A stretch of DNA of 64,000 bases, taken from the NCBI GenBank assembly GCA_035578155.1, contig JAPWDM010000004.1, positions 40,793,551 to 40,857,550 on the forward strand, written 5' to 3'. The stretch comes from Brachynemurus nebulosus (Eukaryota; Arthropoda; Insecta; Neuroptera; Myrmeleontidae). Shown here piece by piece: positions 38,700-51,868 of this stretch. The translations under genes and the position numbers were made by a program. Every line of letters begins with the position of its first letter. The first letter of the stretch is position 1. The notes under the pieces are model-generated. The model was not told where the DNA came from. It worked only from the letters and a program-made list of their open reading frames with translations, and searched no databases.

Positions 38700-39165
38700 C
38701 CATATACCCAGACCCCCATATTTTGCTGTCCGCCCCTGTGGTGCGGCTCCCCATATTTTCTTTTCCGTCGCTGTAGCGCGGCTCCCATATTTTTGTTGTC
38801 CGCCTCTGTGGTGCGGCCCCCCATATATCTGTTGTCCGCCTCTGTAGTGCGGCACCCCGATACATTTGTTGTCCACCTCTGTAGTGTGGCTCCCCATAAA
38901 TTTGTTGTCCGTCTCTGTAGAACGGCCCCTCATATTTTTGTTGTCCGTCTCTGTAGAACGGCCCCTCATATTTTTGTTGTCCGTCGCTGTAGAACGGCCC
39001 CCCCCGTATCTTTGTTGCCCGTCGCTGTAGAACGGCCCCCCGTATATTTGTTGTCCGCTGCTGTAGAACGGCCCCCGTATATTTGTTGTCCGTCGCTGTA
39101 GAACGGCTCCCCCATATTTTGTTGCCCGCCTCTGTGGTGCGGTCCCCCGTAAAATTGTTGTCCCC
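38700..39165 (-). repeat. ~36-bp coding minisatellite inside pol (about 13 units)
   Basis: The unit GTCCGTCTCTGTAGAACGGC plus CCCTCATATTTTTGTT (plus strand) repeats with small length changes. Most units are 36 bases, but some are 37-38 through C-run variation. In one frame units read GPFYRDGQQKYE-like and in another RGRSTETDNKNM-like, so length variants shift the frame. The array sits between the residues that follow the protease (MYLPRYNLRIPL near 39250) and the linker at 38592. Confidence 0.8.
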
Positions 39166-39297
39166 TGCAGCTTCATAGTTTTGGTAAGTATCCCCTACAT
39201 CGCACACATAGTCCATTTGTCCCGATAATGGTATTCGCAGATTGTATCTCGGCAAATACATGTCTTCGCTCATGAAGTCAATGCTAATTTGATTCTC

Positions 39298-39483
39298 CTA
39301 CGTAAATATCCTTCCCAGTAGCTCGTCGATAACAAGTGGCAAATCACACATGACAAGAATAGTATGTAACTTCAGGCTTTCCATCTCCAAATCAACGTCA
39401 GTAGTCCCATAAATTTGTAATTTGAGTCCCGTAACTCCAGTTAGATTGAAAGTTGGCAATTCCAGTTGCAGTTGTAGTCCCAT
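39298..39483 (-). pseudogene. Retroviral-type aspartic protease fragment of the LTR element
   Basis: The frame FNLTGVTGLKLQIYGTTDVD and HTILVMCDLPLVIDELLGRI matches the C-terminal half of gypsy-type proteases: a G-x-G/T-beta strand, then P-x-x-x-D-x-[IL]-L-G-R-[DI]-F. After a stop at 39298 the frame continues with NQISIDFMSEDMYLPRYNL, the usual post-protease strand. The N-terminal DTG/DSG active site is not visible. The product would be inactive. Confidence 0.6.
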
Positions 39484-39808
39484 CCCCCTTAGTCCCCATT
39501 ATAATATAATGGATCCAGTATCCACTACTTGCAAGGCCCATATACTAAACTTTGGCATTTCAACAACTATGTTTGGTATTGTTGAACGTGGTGTGGTTGA
39601 AAGCTGTGGTGACGCCCCTGAACGTTGTTGTCTTCCTGTGGTGGCTGATGATTCTTCTTTTGATTTCCCAGCTGATCCTCTTCTTGATTTTCCCCGATTG
39701 ATTCGCCCTCGAATCTATTTTGATTTTCCCGATTGATTCACCTTTCTTCCCGTAGATGAACCCGTAGATCCCGTAGATTCCCGTAGATTGATATTATTCC
39801 CCCTTTTT

Positions 39809-40010
39809 TCAGTTCCCACATGATTTAATTTCCCCCTATTGATTCGCCATTTTTCCCGTAAATTAACCCTTATTGATATTATTTCAGTTTTCCAGTTCCC
39901 ACATGATTTAATTTCTCCCTATTGATTCGCCATTTTTCCCGTAAATTAACCCTTATTGATATTATTTCTCATTTTTTTTTCAGTTCCCACATGATTTAAT
40001 TTTTGCGATA
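39809..40010. repeat. ~80-bp tandem repeat in the retrotransposon interior
   Basis: CAGTTCCCACATGATTTAAT recurs near 39809, 39892 and 39982, with the following CTATTGATTCGCCATTTTTC and GTAAATTAACCCTTATTGAT segment in the first two units. It lies in what should be the gag region. No capsid or zinc-knuckle frame was recognisable between 39484 and 41250. Confidence 0.75.
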
Positions 40011-41254
40011 TTTATTCCCAATACTAATAAAATTTATTTTACTTTCCCGTCACTTGTTATAATTCCCGTTTATCCCGTTTATTTTTCCCACTATATTTCC
40101 ATTTTTGTTCCTCCAAACATTGTTGTTCTTATATTCTCCCAAGTAAAGCTATTTGATTTGTCAATCTCTCGTATATTTTTCGTTTGCATCCTGATATTCC
40201 CATGTTGACTAAATTCCCCCGTACTTATGATAGTTCCCTTATAAAAAATTGAAAATTAAGACCCAATATCCCTATGACTCAGTTATAGCCACAACCCGCA
40301 TAATTATAACTTTTTCCCAATAGTACCCATTCTACTTTGCCCAGTTGACCACCAACTACCTACGATAATTATTTTTTCCCGAATGCAATCAAAAAAAAAA
40401 TATATGGTACCCCTTACTAAAATTAGAACTACAAAATTATATATATTACCCCTTAATAATATTAATTCATATTCCCAACATAAGCAATTTAAAAATAATT
40501 ATATAAGAAGTGCAATACTTCCGCATTAATTTGCAAAAAGAGAAAAAAAAATGTGTCCATTTAAAATGTGCAATGATATATTGTACACTTATACTAATTA
40601 TTACAATTAGGAATATAGAACTCCCTTCTTCTGTCATAATAAATTGTCTTAAAAAACCGATATCTGCTTAAAAAAAAAATTATACATTTAATTATTCCCC
40701 AAAGCAAGAAAACATTAATTCTTGAATTATTAATTTTCATATACGATTTATTATTATTTTTTTTTGAAATTGTACGTGTCTGCAAAATACACTGTTCTTT
40801 ACATCTGGACAAAAAATTTTTCGCTGTCTGTGCATAATTGAAACACACAAGTATGACATTGTTTAAAGCCTGCATACCTATGTATGTACATATTACGAGT
40901 CACGAGCCATCAATATCGTATTACGCACTGTTATTATTACTGTTTGTTTTTATAAATAACTTAATAATTGATAAAGTAATTAATACATTTAACATCATTA
41001 ATTACCTACATAGTGTGTGTATGTGAACTTGGATTTATGCTTAACTAATCAAAAAAACTTTTTTTTTTTTTCAACAAAAAAAAGATTTCTAAGCAGTAAG
41101 CAATTGAATAAATTTAATGATTTAGTATGGATAATTGTAATAATTAATAGTTAACTCACTTTTATTCCCCCAGATTTACACAATTTCCACATTTAAAAAA
41201 GAAAAGGACCCAAAAATTTCCGCAAATTTTCCGCAGTTTTTTTGTTTTACTGTT

Positions 41255-41275
41255 AATTTCACCGCCTGCCACCAT
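41255..41275 (-). other. Primer-binding site, tRNA-Leu type
   Basis: The minus strand after the 5' LTR (ending TTAACA) and one spacer base reads TGGTGGCAGGCGGTGAAATT. Animal tRNA-Leu ends CACCGCTGCCACCA, whose complement is TGGTGGCAGCGGTG. The match is complete over 14 bases except for one inserted G. Confidence 0.75.
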
Positions 41276-41590
41276 TGTTAAGACGGGGGTACGGACCTTT
41301 TCTGTAGGGGGTAAATTGATGTTATTGGTAGCGTTGAAAACCCTACAGAAAGGTCGGGGTTCGAACTCCTGATCACTACGGTAGACTTGCGGGAAATTTA
41401 AGGGTATTCACCTTCTAAAATAATGGGTTCAACTTAACAATTTTATTAACAAACAAATAAATAAAAAACACAAGAAACAAAACAGGAACATTAATGACAT
41501 AAAATACAATAAAACCAAATAGGAATTGTTCCCCAAATAGACAGGTAAACATTTATAAACAAAAGTTAAAATAACAGCAAAAGAATTAGG

Positions 41591-41599
41591 ACTTACCTG
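41591..41599 (-). promoter_or_regulatory. Consensus splice donor in the LTR leader
   Basis: CAG|GTAAGT on the minus strand, a perfect consensus donor, lies about 300 bases downstream of the TATA box and so in the predicted leader. The same site is in the 3' LTR. It suggests a spliced leader or subgenomic RNA, but no acceptor was assigned. Confidence 0.45.
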
Positions 41600-41897
41600 G
41601 ACACAAGTTATTCCCGTGGTTTAATTACAAGTCCTTGTTATTGGCCACCAAAACAAACTTCCCAATTACGACCAATAGAGCATGTTAAATTACCCTGAGT
41701 AGCCCATCCTCCTGCTAGCAACTAGCCTCCAGCTCCAATGCTCTTTACCGCTCCATACTTGACTTGCCTTCTCCCCGACTACCCCGACTACCCGACTTCG
41801 ACTACACTTTTACGACTGCCATCCGACTAATGTCCTCTTCGACTACTCTGCGACTAATACCCTCTTCGACTACCCCCTTGATTATCATTTTACGAGA

Positions 41898-41905
41898 CTT
41901 TTATA
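41898..41905 (-). promoter_or_regulatory. TATA box of the 5' LTR
   Basis: TATAAAAG on the minus strand, about 150 bases into the LTR, with the AATAAA signal (41442-41447) about 455 bases downstream. This order gives a conventional U3-R-U5 layout. Confidence 0.65.
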
Positions 41906-42057
41906 TTAATCGTTTGACCCACATAATCACGTCATTTTTATCAGAGTCAGCAGAAAGTATGAATTAGTAAATCGTCGATATGTTTTGGTTGTTTGTTTTG
42001 GTTTACTGGCCTCGTTAACAACTTGTGTCCAAACAAATGGCCCGATTGCAACAAGAG

Positions 42058-43079
42058 TTACAAATACATTAAAAGGAAACATTTATCTATTTTAACATAT
42101 TTGTAAAGAAAATTTTACAGTTTACTTACAGTTTTTTGAAAAAATGTAATAACGTTTTTACATACAACAAAGATTATATTTGAAAGGTAATAAATCCACA
42201 ATTTTTTTTTTATTTCTTTAATTAATTATTAAATTTGGTTTTAGAAGAAAATCTTCGTCTAATTCGCTCCAAGCCGAAAGTATAGCCACTAATAAGGACA
42301 TTCCATTGTTAAAATAAATGTAAAATATATTGAAATTTATTTAATGAAAGCCATTCATACACATTTTTAAAATATCCTTTTGAATTATATAACAAATAAA
42401 ATCTGTGTAAAAAAATCTAATTGACGTGTTTTTTCTCAATTTTCTAATATTAAGTAAGGCTAGTTAGTTAGGGAGTGATTGTATCAACATTTTAATGTAA
42501 AATATGGTAATTTTAACCCTCTTTAAAAGAACATTTCGATTTTAACAATAAAAAAATTTTAAAAAGTGTTTTCGTTTTTCCCGGATTACCAAAAACTTTT
42601 CATAGGTATATCTGTGACTAAAGTTGCCTCGCTTTCTTAAGAAAATAAAGTATTTTTAAAATTTTGTGCAAAAAAATAAAACACAATTAACGAGAAAAAA
42701 GTACGCGTTCCCATATTTTTAAGATTTTGTAGTACAAGAAAATCCTTATAAATTCATCATATCTGTTATTGCATTTACTAGTTACTCCCACTTGACCACT
42801 TTTAAATAGTCGGTGTCAGATCTTACGCAATTTAATAAACAGTATCGTTTTGATTTTTTAAACTCATTTAAGACATTTATTGTTAGTGATACATATTTGA
42901 ATTATTTTCCTAACTAATCAATTAAATTCTGTAGACTGATGTTTTTGTAGATAAAAAAAATTCTAGGTAGCGTCTGTATTAGACAAAAGTCTGAAAAATG
43001 GACGTAGAATCTCACTGTTATTAATTATTATGTCTTGTAGTCTTTTGAAAAATTATTTTTTGAACTAAAATAAGAATAG
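42058..43079. other. AT-rich spacer
   Basis: Nothing recognised after the AGAG duplication at 42054-42057. Confidence 0.4.
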
Positions 43080-43500
43080 GAGGAATATAAACTTAGGGGT
43101 AAACGACAGGGGTATATAAACTTTATTTTAGATTCTACGTTTATTTTTACAGAAAATCATCCAGTACCTATTATTTCTTTTTTGAATGTGTAAATAAATA
43201 CAAAAAGTTCGAAATTATTTTATATTAGAATTTCAATTTTGGTCGACCTTACGGGTTGTCCCCATTTACTCTTTTCTCGTCTCTTTTGACCCCAATTTTT
43301 CATAGAGAAGAAATTATACGATTTTTGTTAATTTTTCAAAAACCACCGATATTTTTAAATTTTTTTGGATACTGTGATAAAGTGACCATCTTCGCGTAAA
43401 TTTTTAATATTTTAAAGATTAGGTACTCATAAAATAAATACAAAAAAATACGGTGTGAAGTCTGAATGCGTCCCTATTCATCCTTGTCTACGGTAGCACA
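43080..43500 (+). repeat. Diverged partial copy of the TTA-flanked element interior
   Basis: TTTTGGTCG(A/G)CC(T/C)TACGG, GTCTCTTTTGACCCC and CATAGAGAAGAAATTA, with GATAAAGTGACCAT, match 30950-31110 in order. The terminal repeats are missing, so it is a fragment or a deleted relative. Confidence 0.65.
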
Positions 43501-43549
43501 TTTTTTTATTGACATAAATATTAGAAACGCAGGAAAAGAGACCAGGAAT

Positions 43550-44310
43550 CAACATAGAAGTGGATTATGGTACGATATATTTTCTGAAAAAAGTGCTTAG
43601 GACCAAAGTTATAGAGTTCAAAGTGATGCACTTGATGATGACTTTGAAGTTGACCTTGGGGTCAATTTCCAAAGTCATTTGAAAATCATTTAATATTTTT
43701 CAAAAGGAGTAGTTTACTTTTCATCCCTAAATGGTTCAAAGTATATTCGAACGAATTTCACATGCAAGATAGAAAATAAGTGATCAAGAAGTAATTTTGA
43801 AAAATACTTGCTCAATCGCAATCGGAAAAATAATAGTAATCATATTTTCAATTGAATTCCTAATATGCTAACTACAGAGTAGCAATAAAAATTTTAAAAA
43901 ATTTTGAAAATTTCTAATATAACATAAAGTTAACTTACAATTGGAGTGATATTAAATCGTTTCTTAACTTCACTTCTAAAATTACTTACAAAAATGTTTT
44001 CTTCTAATTTTTTCTATAAATTTGCCCCTGTTTTTCCATTTCGTCAGGTTTTTATTTTTTTTATTTTAGAAATATAACGCAACAAATCAATTTTGAAGAT
44101 ATATTGAGTCAATACATGAAATTACTGCTTATAGGTACAGGATATGGTCAAAGTTCGGCAACGGCTAATCATTTTCAACTGACCTTGAAAATCGATTTCA
44201 AGGTCGACCTCAAGGTCAGTATCAAGTACATCACTTTAAATTCTACAAATTTGGTACTCAGCCCTTTTTTCAGAAAATATATCGTTTCAAAAATATTTAG
44301 CTATAACTGT
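43550..44310. mobile_element. Foldback element
   Basis: CGATATATTTTCTGAAAAAA followed by AGTGATGCACTTGATGAT and GACCTTGGGGTC near 43571-43670 is mirrored by GACCTCAAGGTCAGTATCAA, GTACATCACTTTAAA and TTTTCAGAAAATATATCG near 44205-44285. It is non-coding; the ORF at 44104-44349 simply crosses the right arm. Confidence 0.7.
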
Positions 44311-44689
44311 TTTCATCTACAAGGGTTGAATGGTGTTTTCTACCCCTAAAAAGCGTATTTAGCCGAAATAAAAAAAACACGTATTTAATATTTTTCGCTG
44401 TTTAATAAGTATTTTAAGTTTCATTCAAAATGGCGAGTATTAGTTGGGTAGTGTTATTTGTCAGAATGTTTTGCCGATCTAGTTTTTTCAATATTTCTTT
44501 GCTCGTTTTCAGAATTTGTATTTTAATTTCTACGGACAAATAACTCATTCTTTTCTTCGACTTGAGTAACTTTTATTTGCTGATGTTGACCATTAATTGA
44601 TCGAAACATATCAAATATTTTTCAATGATTTTTTTAGCGAATGTCGAAAATTTTGAAAATTTGTTTACCGTTAGTAAGTTAAAGTATTT

Positions 44690-45075
44690 GAATTCATTAA
44701 GTAATTAAATGATGTCCACAAGAACCTTACGGACTACCATAAGTTATATGAGATTCTTAGGACCCGTTTTTTACTGTTAGGATAAACTTTTTACTAAAAT
44801 TATTTTGGATGAAAAAAGGTTATGTTGTATGAGTTCCGCCAGGGTTTACTGATCCCATTATTGTAAAAAATAAACTAACCGACCGATTTTGAAAATTTTT
44901 TCACTGTTAGAGAACTAAATTATTTTAGATGGATATAACTATGCTGCACAAAGTCCGTTCGGGTTCTTGGGTCCCAAAAATATCAAAACTAATTACCTAG
45001 CCGATTTTAAAAAATCTTTTATTCTTAGAAAGCTAAACTATTTTAAGTAAGTACAGTTCTTAGATGAGATCCGCC
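44690..45075. repeat. Three diverged ~125-bp tandem units
   Basis: Words such as CTAAA(T/C)TATTTTA(G/A)(A/G)T, GACCGATTTTGAAAA/GCCGATTTTAAAAA and TGTTAG(A/G) recur with a period of roughly 125 bases. No gene. Confidence 0.5.
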
Positions 45076-45666
45076 AGTGCCCAATATTTGGAAATTCGCT
45101 ATGTTATGCAGATGCTGCGACAGGGGTATTTTGTATTAAAATCGATTAAATCCAAAGAAAACGGTTGCATTTATTTAGTTCACTATCCCAGGATCATACA
45201 GAAGTCCGAAAATTTCCTCATAGATTTTTCCCTCTTAGCAATCATTTGTTTTTTAGCAGTCCTCGCCTTTTTAGAATTTCCAGTGCTGTGTTTTTCCGAA
45301 ATTTTAACACGTTCGTTGTCTCTTTTATGAATGTAATTGTATGCGTGCGGTTCCACGTTAAGCCCAGCACATCACAAATTTTAATAAGAATTCTGATCCT
45401 CTACCAAAAATAGACAAGTATATCCAAGAGGACAAATCAGCCACTTTACTGCAGCCTACATATAATCCGGCGACAGTTTCATATTTCGTTTCCAAATTTT
45501 AACTGATGATTCTAGGAATATAAAGAAATAAAATTACCGAAGAAAAAACTTTTTTTTCTGCAAACCTGAGTAAACCCTTAAACATTTGCTTTTTCTATAA
45601 TATAATGATTCTATCATTTTCCGGTTTAAAAATTCTAATTCTAAAAATATTTGCTTAAAAAAAAAA
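45076..45666. other. Spacer with a stray end of the (TA)n-centred family
   Basis: 45088-45130 (GGAAATTCGCTATGTTATGC followed by AGATGCTGCGACAGGGGTAT) is a right terminal repeat of the family at 49565-50398, here without its body. The overlapping ORFs at 45064-45413 have no domain. Confidence 0.55.
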
Positions 45667-47590
<1,924 letters not shown>

Positions 47591-48290
47591 CCTTGATGAG
47601 CAAACTGTCTGAATTTTTTGTCACGCATGACGTAATAATCATAGAAAGAAATAACAACAGTCCTGCACGTGAGCATATCTTATTTTTACTATATCGTGCA
47701 TATAGCCCACGATATGACTTTAATCACTTAAATTTATTAAATTTTTCGTTTCACATTTAACTAATTTTTTTTTTCGTATCGCTAATAACTTCATGCTAGA
47801 AATTTATTTGAGAGACCAGTCCCGAATTCTTTCGAGAAAACAATAATAGATATCAAACGAATGATGAGCGAAAACTAGAGATAAAATTAATATAATTCTC
47901 GAAAAAAAAAAGCTACCAGAGGATTTTTTTTCTTTTGGTCATCACTTATTATCTAATAGCAAAATAAGAGATGGGAGCTGAGATTTTAGAGTCATTAGGT
48001 CAGCAGTGTCAAACACTGTAAGGAACTTATTTTGTATAAAATTTTAGTTCAGTACGTTCAAGTTCCGTTCAATGCTATAAAAGAGGGTCCAAATCAAAAA
48101 AAAAAATGAAAAAATCTTGAAGAGATTTTGTTCAAATACTAGTAAGATCTTTGGAAAAGATGAAAGTCAGGTTAAATTGATTTCCCAGGGCTTTGGTGGC
48201 TCAAAAAAGGCCTAATATACTTATAAGCCATAATGTTTACGAAGTGAATCTAGTAACTGGTCCCATGATTGAATGCCTGGCTTTGTGTTT
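47591..48290. other. Spacer
   Basis: Nothing recognised. Confidence 0.4.
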
Positions 48291-48880
48291 TTCGATTTTT
48301 TTTTCCAAACGCTTACAGTTTCTTATTTTCTTTCTGAACCTATGTTATTTTAGATTTAGGCAGTCAGAAAATTTGTTTTCTTCAAAACCCGGTTCGATTT
48401 TCTAATTTCTGATCACCCGTTGAAGCTGTGTGCTGATAGCCGCAAAATATGTTTTTTTTGAAGCGTCGACTATGAAAATACATAAAAAATACATTGTCGT
48501 CGGGAAAAAGAAAATCAAAATTTTCTTTGGTAGTTAAAGGAATAATAATGTGTATAAGGTTCTAAATCGATTACATATAAGGTTTCTTTAGAAAAAAATT
48601 TATGAGTGTTTTTTTTTTTCTTTTGCTTCTAATCCTCAATAACCCCTTAATAAAATTATTGATAAAATTTTGCACAACAAGCATTTTGTTTATTATAAAA
48701 TCAATAAGAAAATAAATTTATGATATTATTATAATGCCAAGCATAAAACATATGACTACACTTATTATGTAAAATCAGCATATCATAAAAGCGATATTTC
48801 AAAATTTTTGCCACGCGATGACGACATGAGCAGAACAATACCACTTTTCTATAGCTATTGAGCATTTTTTATTATTATTA

Positions 48881-48998
48881 GCGAGTTTCCAGAATGGATA
48901 CACGCTATTACAGCCGCTGTCATAACGCGACCTGAGTCCGGGACTATGGCAGAAATTTGTTTTGAGGTCCCTAGAACCCGAAAATAACCTTCACTAAA

Positions 48999-49074
<76 letters not shown>

Positions 49075-49075
49075 G

Positions 49076-49150
<75 letters not shown>

Positions 49151-49290
49151 CCGCACGATAACTCTCGAACGAAATGTCCTAGGATTACGAAATTTGGTGA
49201 GAACGTTGGAAGTCCAAAAGTCTTGGATGAGTTCTTCGGCCAGACGTGTCTGACGTCAGGAACTTGGTTTTTCAATAAGGAGATATTTGA
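48881..49290 (+). mobile_element. (TA)n-centred element, copy 3 (left end truncated)
   Basis: Starts at GCGAGTTTCC without the outer CCCCTGTCGCAGCATCCTGC terminus. The arms GACCTGAGTCCGGGACTATG and CGCACGATAACTCTCGAACG flank about 145 bases of TA (about 49003-49147). Confidence 0.7.
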
Positions 49291-49564
49291 TATGGATTAT
49301 CCATATACTATATTTCGTTACTGAAGTCAAATAACGACTTATAGAGTTAGTATGTACATACCAATATGTATGTAGTAAGATACTATATACATATTCCTCA
49401 AAGACCTATGCATGTACCATTGATATATGAATACTATTCATATATCTATGGCATGTACATAATTACGAAATAAAAAAGCCGCCAAGTGCAAGTTGTACTT
49501 GCGCCAATAGTGTTCCGTACAAGCAGTGATTATTATAGATTTAATGTAATATGTAGCATATAAA

Positions 49565-49921
49565 ATACCTCTGTCGCAGCATCCTGCATAACATAACGAA
49601 TTTCCGTTTACAAAAATTAGTTTTTGTCGGAAATTAGTTGACAGAATAATTATTGTTCAAAAACCTTTTTTATGTGATTTTTTCAATGGTGTAAAAAAAT
49701 GTTACAAAAATTTTTGAATTTGGGGAAATTTTTGCAAAATTTAATTTTTTTCACGAAAAATGCCCAAAAAACCATGTTCCGAGCATCGCATTTATGGCAA
49801 GATTTTTGGAGAATTTCCAGAATGGAATTCAGCTCTTACAGCCACTGTCATGACGCGACTTGAGTCCGAGACTATGGCAAAAATTTATTTTGAGGTCCCT
49901 AGAAACCGAAAATAATATTCA

Positions 49922-50005
<84 letters not shown>

Positions 50006-50034
50006 TAATATATATATATATATATATATATTAG

Positions 50035-50083
<49 letters not shown>

Positions 50084-50398
50084 CGCACGATAACTTTCGA
50101 ATGAAATGTCCTATTTTTACGAAATTTGGTGAAAATGTTGGAAATTCGTTAGTCAGACACGTCTGATGCCGTAAGCATGTTTTTTTGAGCATTTTTCGTG
50201 AAAAAAATTTCTTTTTGCTAAAATTTTCCCAATTTCAAAAATTTTTGCAACATTTTTTTACACCATTAGAAAGAGGAGAAAAATCAGATAAAAAAGATTT
50301 TAAACCATCATTGTGTATAAATTGGTTACCGAGAAAAACTAATTTTTATAATCGGAAACTCGCTATGTTATGCAGGATGCTGCGACAGGGGTATTTAC
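49565..50398. mobile_element. (TA)n-centred element, copy 4, complete with ~70-bp TIRs
   Basis: The left TIR, ATACCTCTGTCGCAGCATCC with TGCATAACATAACGAATTTCC, and its continuation to AAAAATTAGTTTTT are mirrored at 50330-50398. The body contains the same GACTTGAGTCCGAGACTATG and CGCACGATAACTTTCGAATG arms around TA (about 49924-50081, with two TTAGTAA interruptions). There is no ORF. This is the reference copy of the family. Confidence 0.8.
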
Positions 50399-50880
50399 TA
50401 TATCGTGGGTCTATGTAACTGACACAAAAGTGTTATTGTACCCATATCACCAAATACGTGACTATGAATTACAAATAATTGTTAATCAGTTCATATTATG
50501 TTTAAAATAAAATTGAGAATTTGTGCAATTATTTGGAATTGAAAACGTATAATTATATTATTTTTTACTGTTAATGCATTTATTTAAATTTTGTTCACAA
50601 CATTAAACAAAAATTATACAAGTTACCGAGATTTCACCAATAATCGTTTACACTTTTGCAGTATCTATAATGAATTTAATTAAACGCTTTGTTCTGTGTC
50701 CATACCAGGCGCTTTCGGTTCCACTCTCTTTCCTATCCAATTGTACCTAATTTTCGTGATGTTAGTATTATTTTGCCCACATGCATCGCGACATATAAAA
50801 ACCTGTTGGATCGTATATTTTTAATTTTTTAAGATAGATTGTAGCATTTTCTCCTCTTTGTATAATCCTTCTTTTATGGA

Positions 50881-51409
50881 CATCTATCGAATGCATGTCA
50901 AGTTGAAAATCCTAGTTTCAATTTACTGGTACCTAACTAGCGACGTTCAATCGGTGCGGTCATTGGAACGGTACTAATACAAACTTTTCTCTTTATTGTT
51001 TAAAACGAGACTAAGCTGGTCCCGTTGTGTCTATTTTTAGTCAAGGTATTGAAGTTAGTTACTGCGACAAAAACTGTTGTTCATTTGAACCCGATTGCAC
51101 TCGACGCTTGAAATCCGTTTTAAAGACGTTTTCAGGTCAAAATTTTCTTTTAAATATTATATTATAAAGTTTTGTTTTGTAAAATCAATTATTAGTTTGA
51201 GGATGAAACGTATTATTATTATATTGTAGGTGTATAATATAAATATGTCACAACTAAAAAAAAAAAGTTTGAAACTGTATTTACCATATAATTTATAAAT
51301 AAGTGTTTAGTTTATTACGACTTGACCGGTGCAATGTTATAATAACGAAGAACTGAAAAATGTTTCTTAGTTTTCCAGTTTTAACCAGAAATTTAAATTC
51401 AGGCCGCCT
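50881..51409. other. Spacer ending in the CGCCT target site
   Basis: No gene recognised. CGCCT at 51405-51409 is duplicated at 54722-54726. Confidence 0.5.
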
Positions 51410-51469
51410 CACAGTGGTTCAATTTTCAAAAAAAGCGGACAAAAATCAAAAATTAGTTTGAGTAAAACA

Positions 51470-51780
51470 AAAAATGGTATATAAGGGTTTTCAAGGTCGC
51501 TGATTATGAATTTGATATTATTATTTTGAAAATTCAAAATGGCGGGAAAAATAAAAAAAATAATTTTATTGAAATAAAAAATGATAGGTATATAAAGGTT
51601 TTCGAGGCCGCTGATTATGAATTTGATATTATTATTTTGAAAATTCAAAATGGCGGGTCCAAAATGACGGGCAAAAATAAAAAAATTGTTTTATTGAAAC
51701 AAAAAATGGTATATAAAGATTTTCAAGGTCGTTTTGATTATGAATTTAATATTATTATTTTGAAAATTGAAATGGCGTAT
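51470..51780. repeat. Three ~113-bp tandem units in the Transib 3' region
   Basis: Each unit carries TATATAA(G/A)G(G/A)TTTTC(A/G)AGG, GATTATGAATTT(G/A)ATATTA and TTTTGAAAATT(C/G)AAAATGGCG. They lie between the transposase stop and the 3' TIR, so they expanded inside the element. Confidence 0.8.
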
Positions 51781-51868
51781 TTAAAAAAGCTTACAATCAT
51801 ATATAAAATATTATATTTGTTATTTCTTTGATTTATATACACATTCAAACATAGTCATACATGAGAAT

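Larger units (their letters stand above)
36808..42053 (-). mobile_element. LTR retrotransposon, gypsy-like, non-autonomous, recent insertion
   Basis: Two 778-base LTRs (36808-37585 and 41276-42053) read as identical, start TG and end CA, and are flanked by AGAG. On the minus strand the 5' LTR is 41276-42053. It is followed at once by a primer-binding site matching the 3' end of tRNA-Leu, and the 3' LTR is preceded by a purine tract. The interior is only about 3.7 kb. It keeps an aspartic-protease-like piece and the protease-to-RT linker but shows no reverse transcriptase, RNase H or integrase. It must therefore depend on a relative. Confidence 0.9.
41276..42053 (-). repeat. 5' LTR
   Basis: Identical by eye to 36808-37585 and offset by 4468 bases. 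It is the promoter copy for minus-strand transcription. Confidence 0.95.
48291..50880 (-). repeat. Inverted copy of the 34.5-35.6 kb segment, split by an insertion
   Basis: 48291-48879 and about 50390-50880 together match 34470-35565 in reverse complement. The sequence between (48880-50390) is absent from the other copy and consists of (TA)n-centred elements. Divergence is moderate, so this duplication is not very recent. Confidence 0.85.

Noticed and set aside
38700..39165. Regular 36-bp repeats, considered as a CRISPR array
   Set aside because: The units are contiguous with no spacers and lie inside a eukaryotic retrotransposon.
45064..45413. Two overlapping ORFs with hydrophobic stretches
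   Set aside because: The start lies within a (TA)n-family terminal repeat and no family is recognisable.
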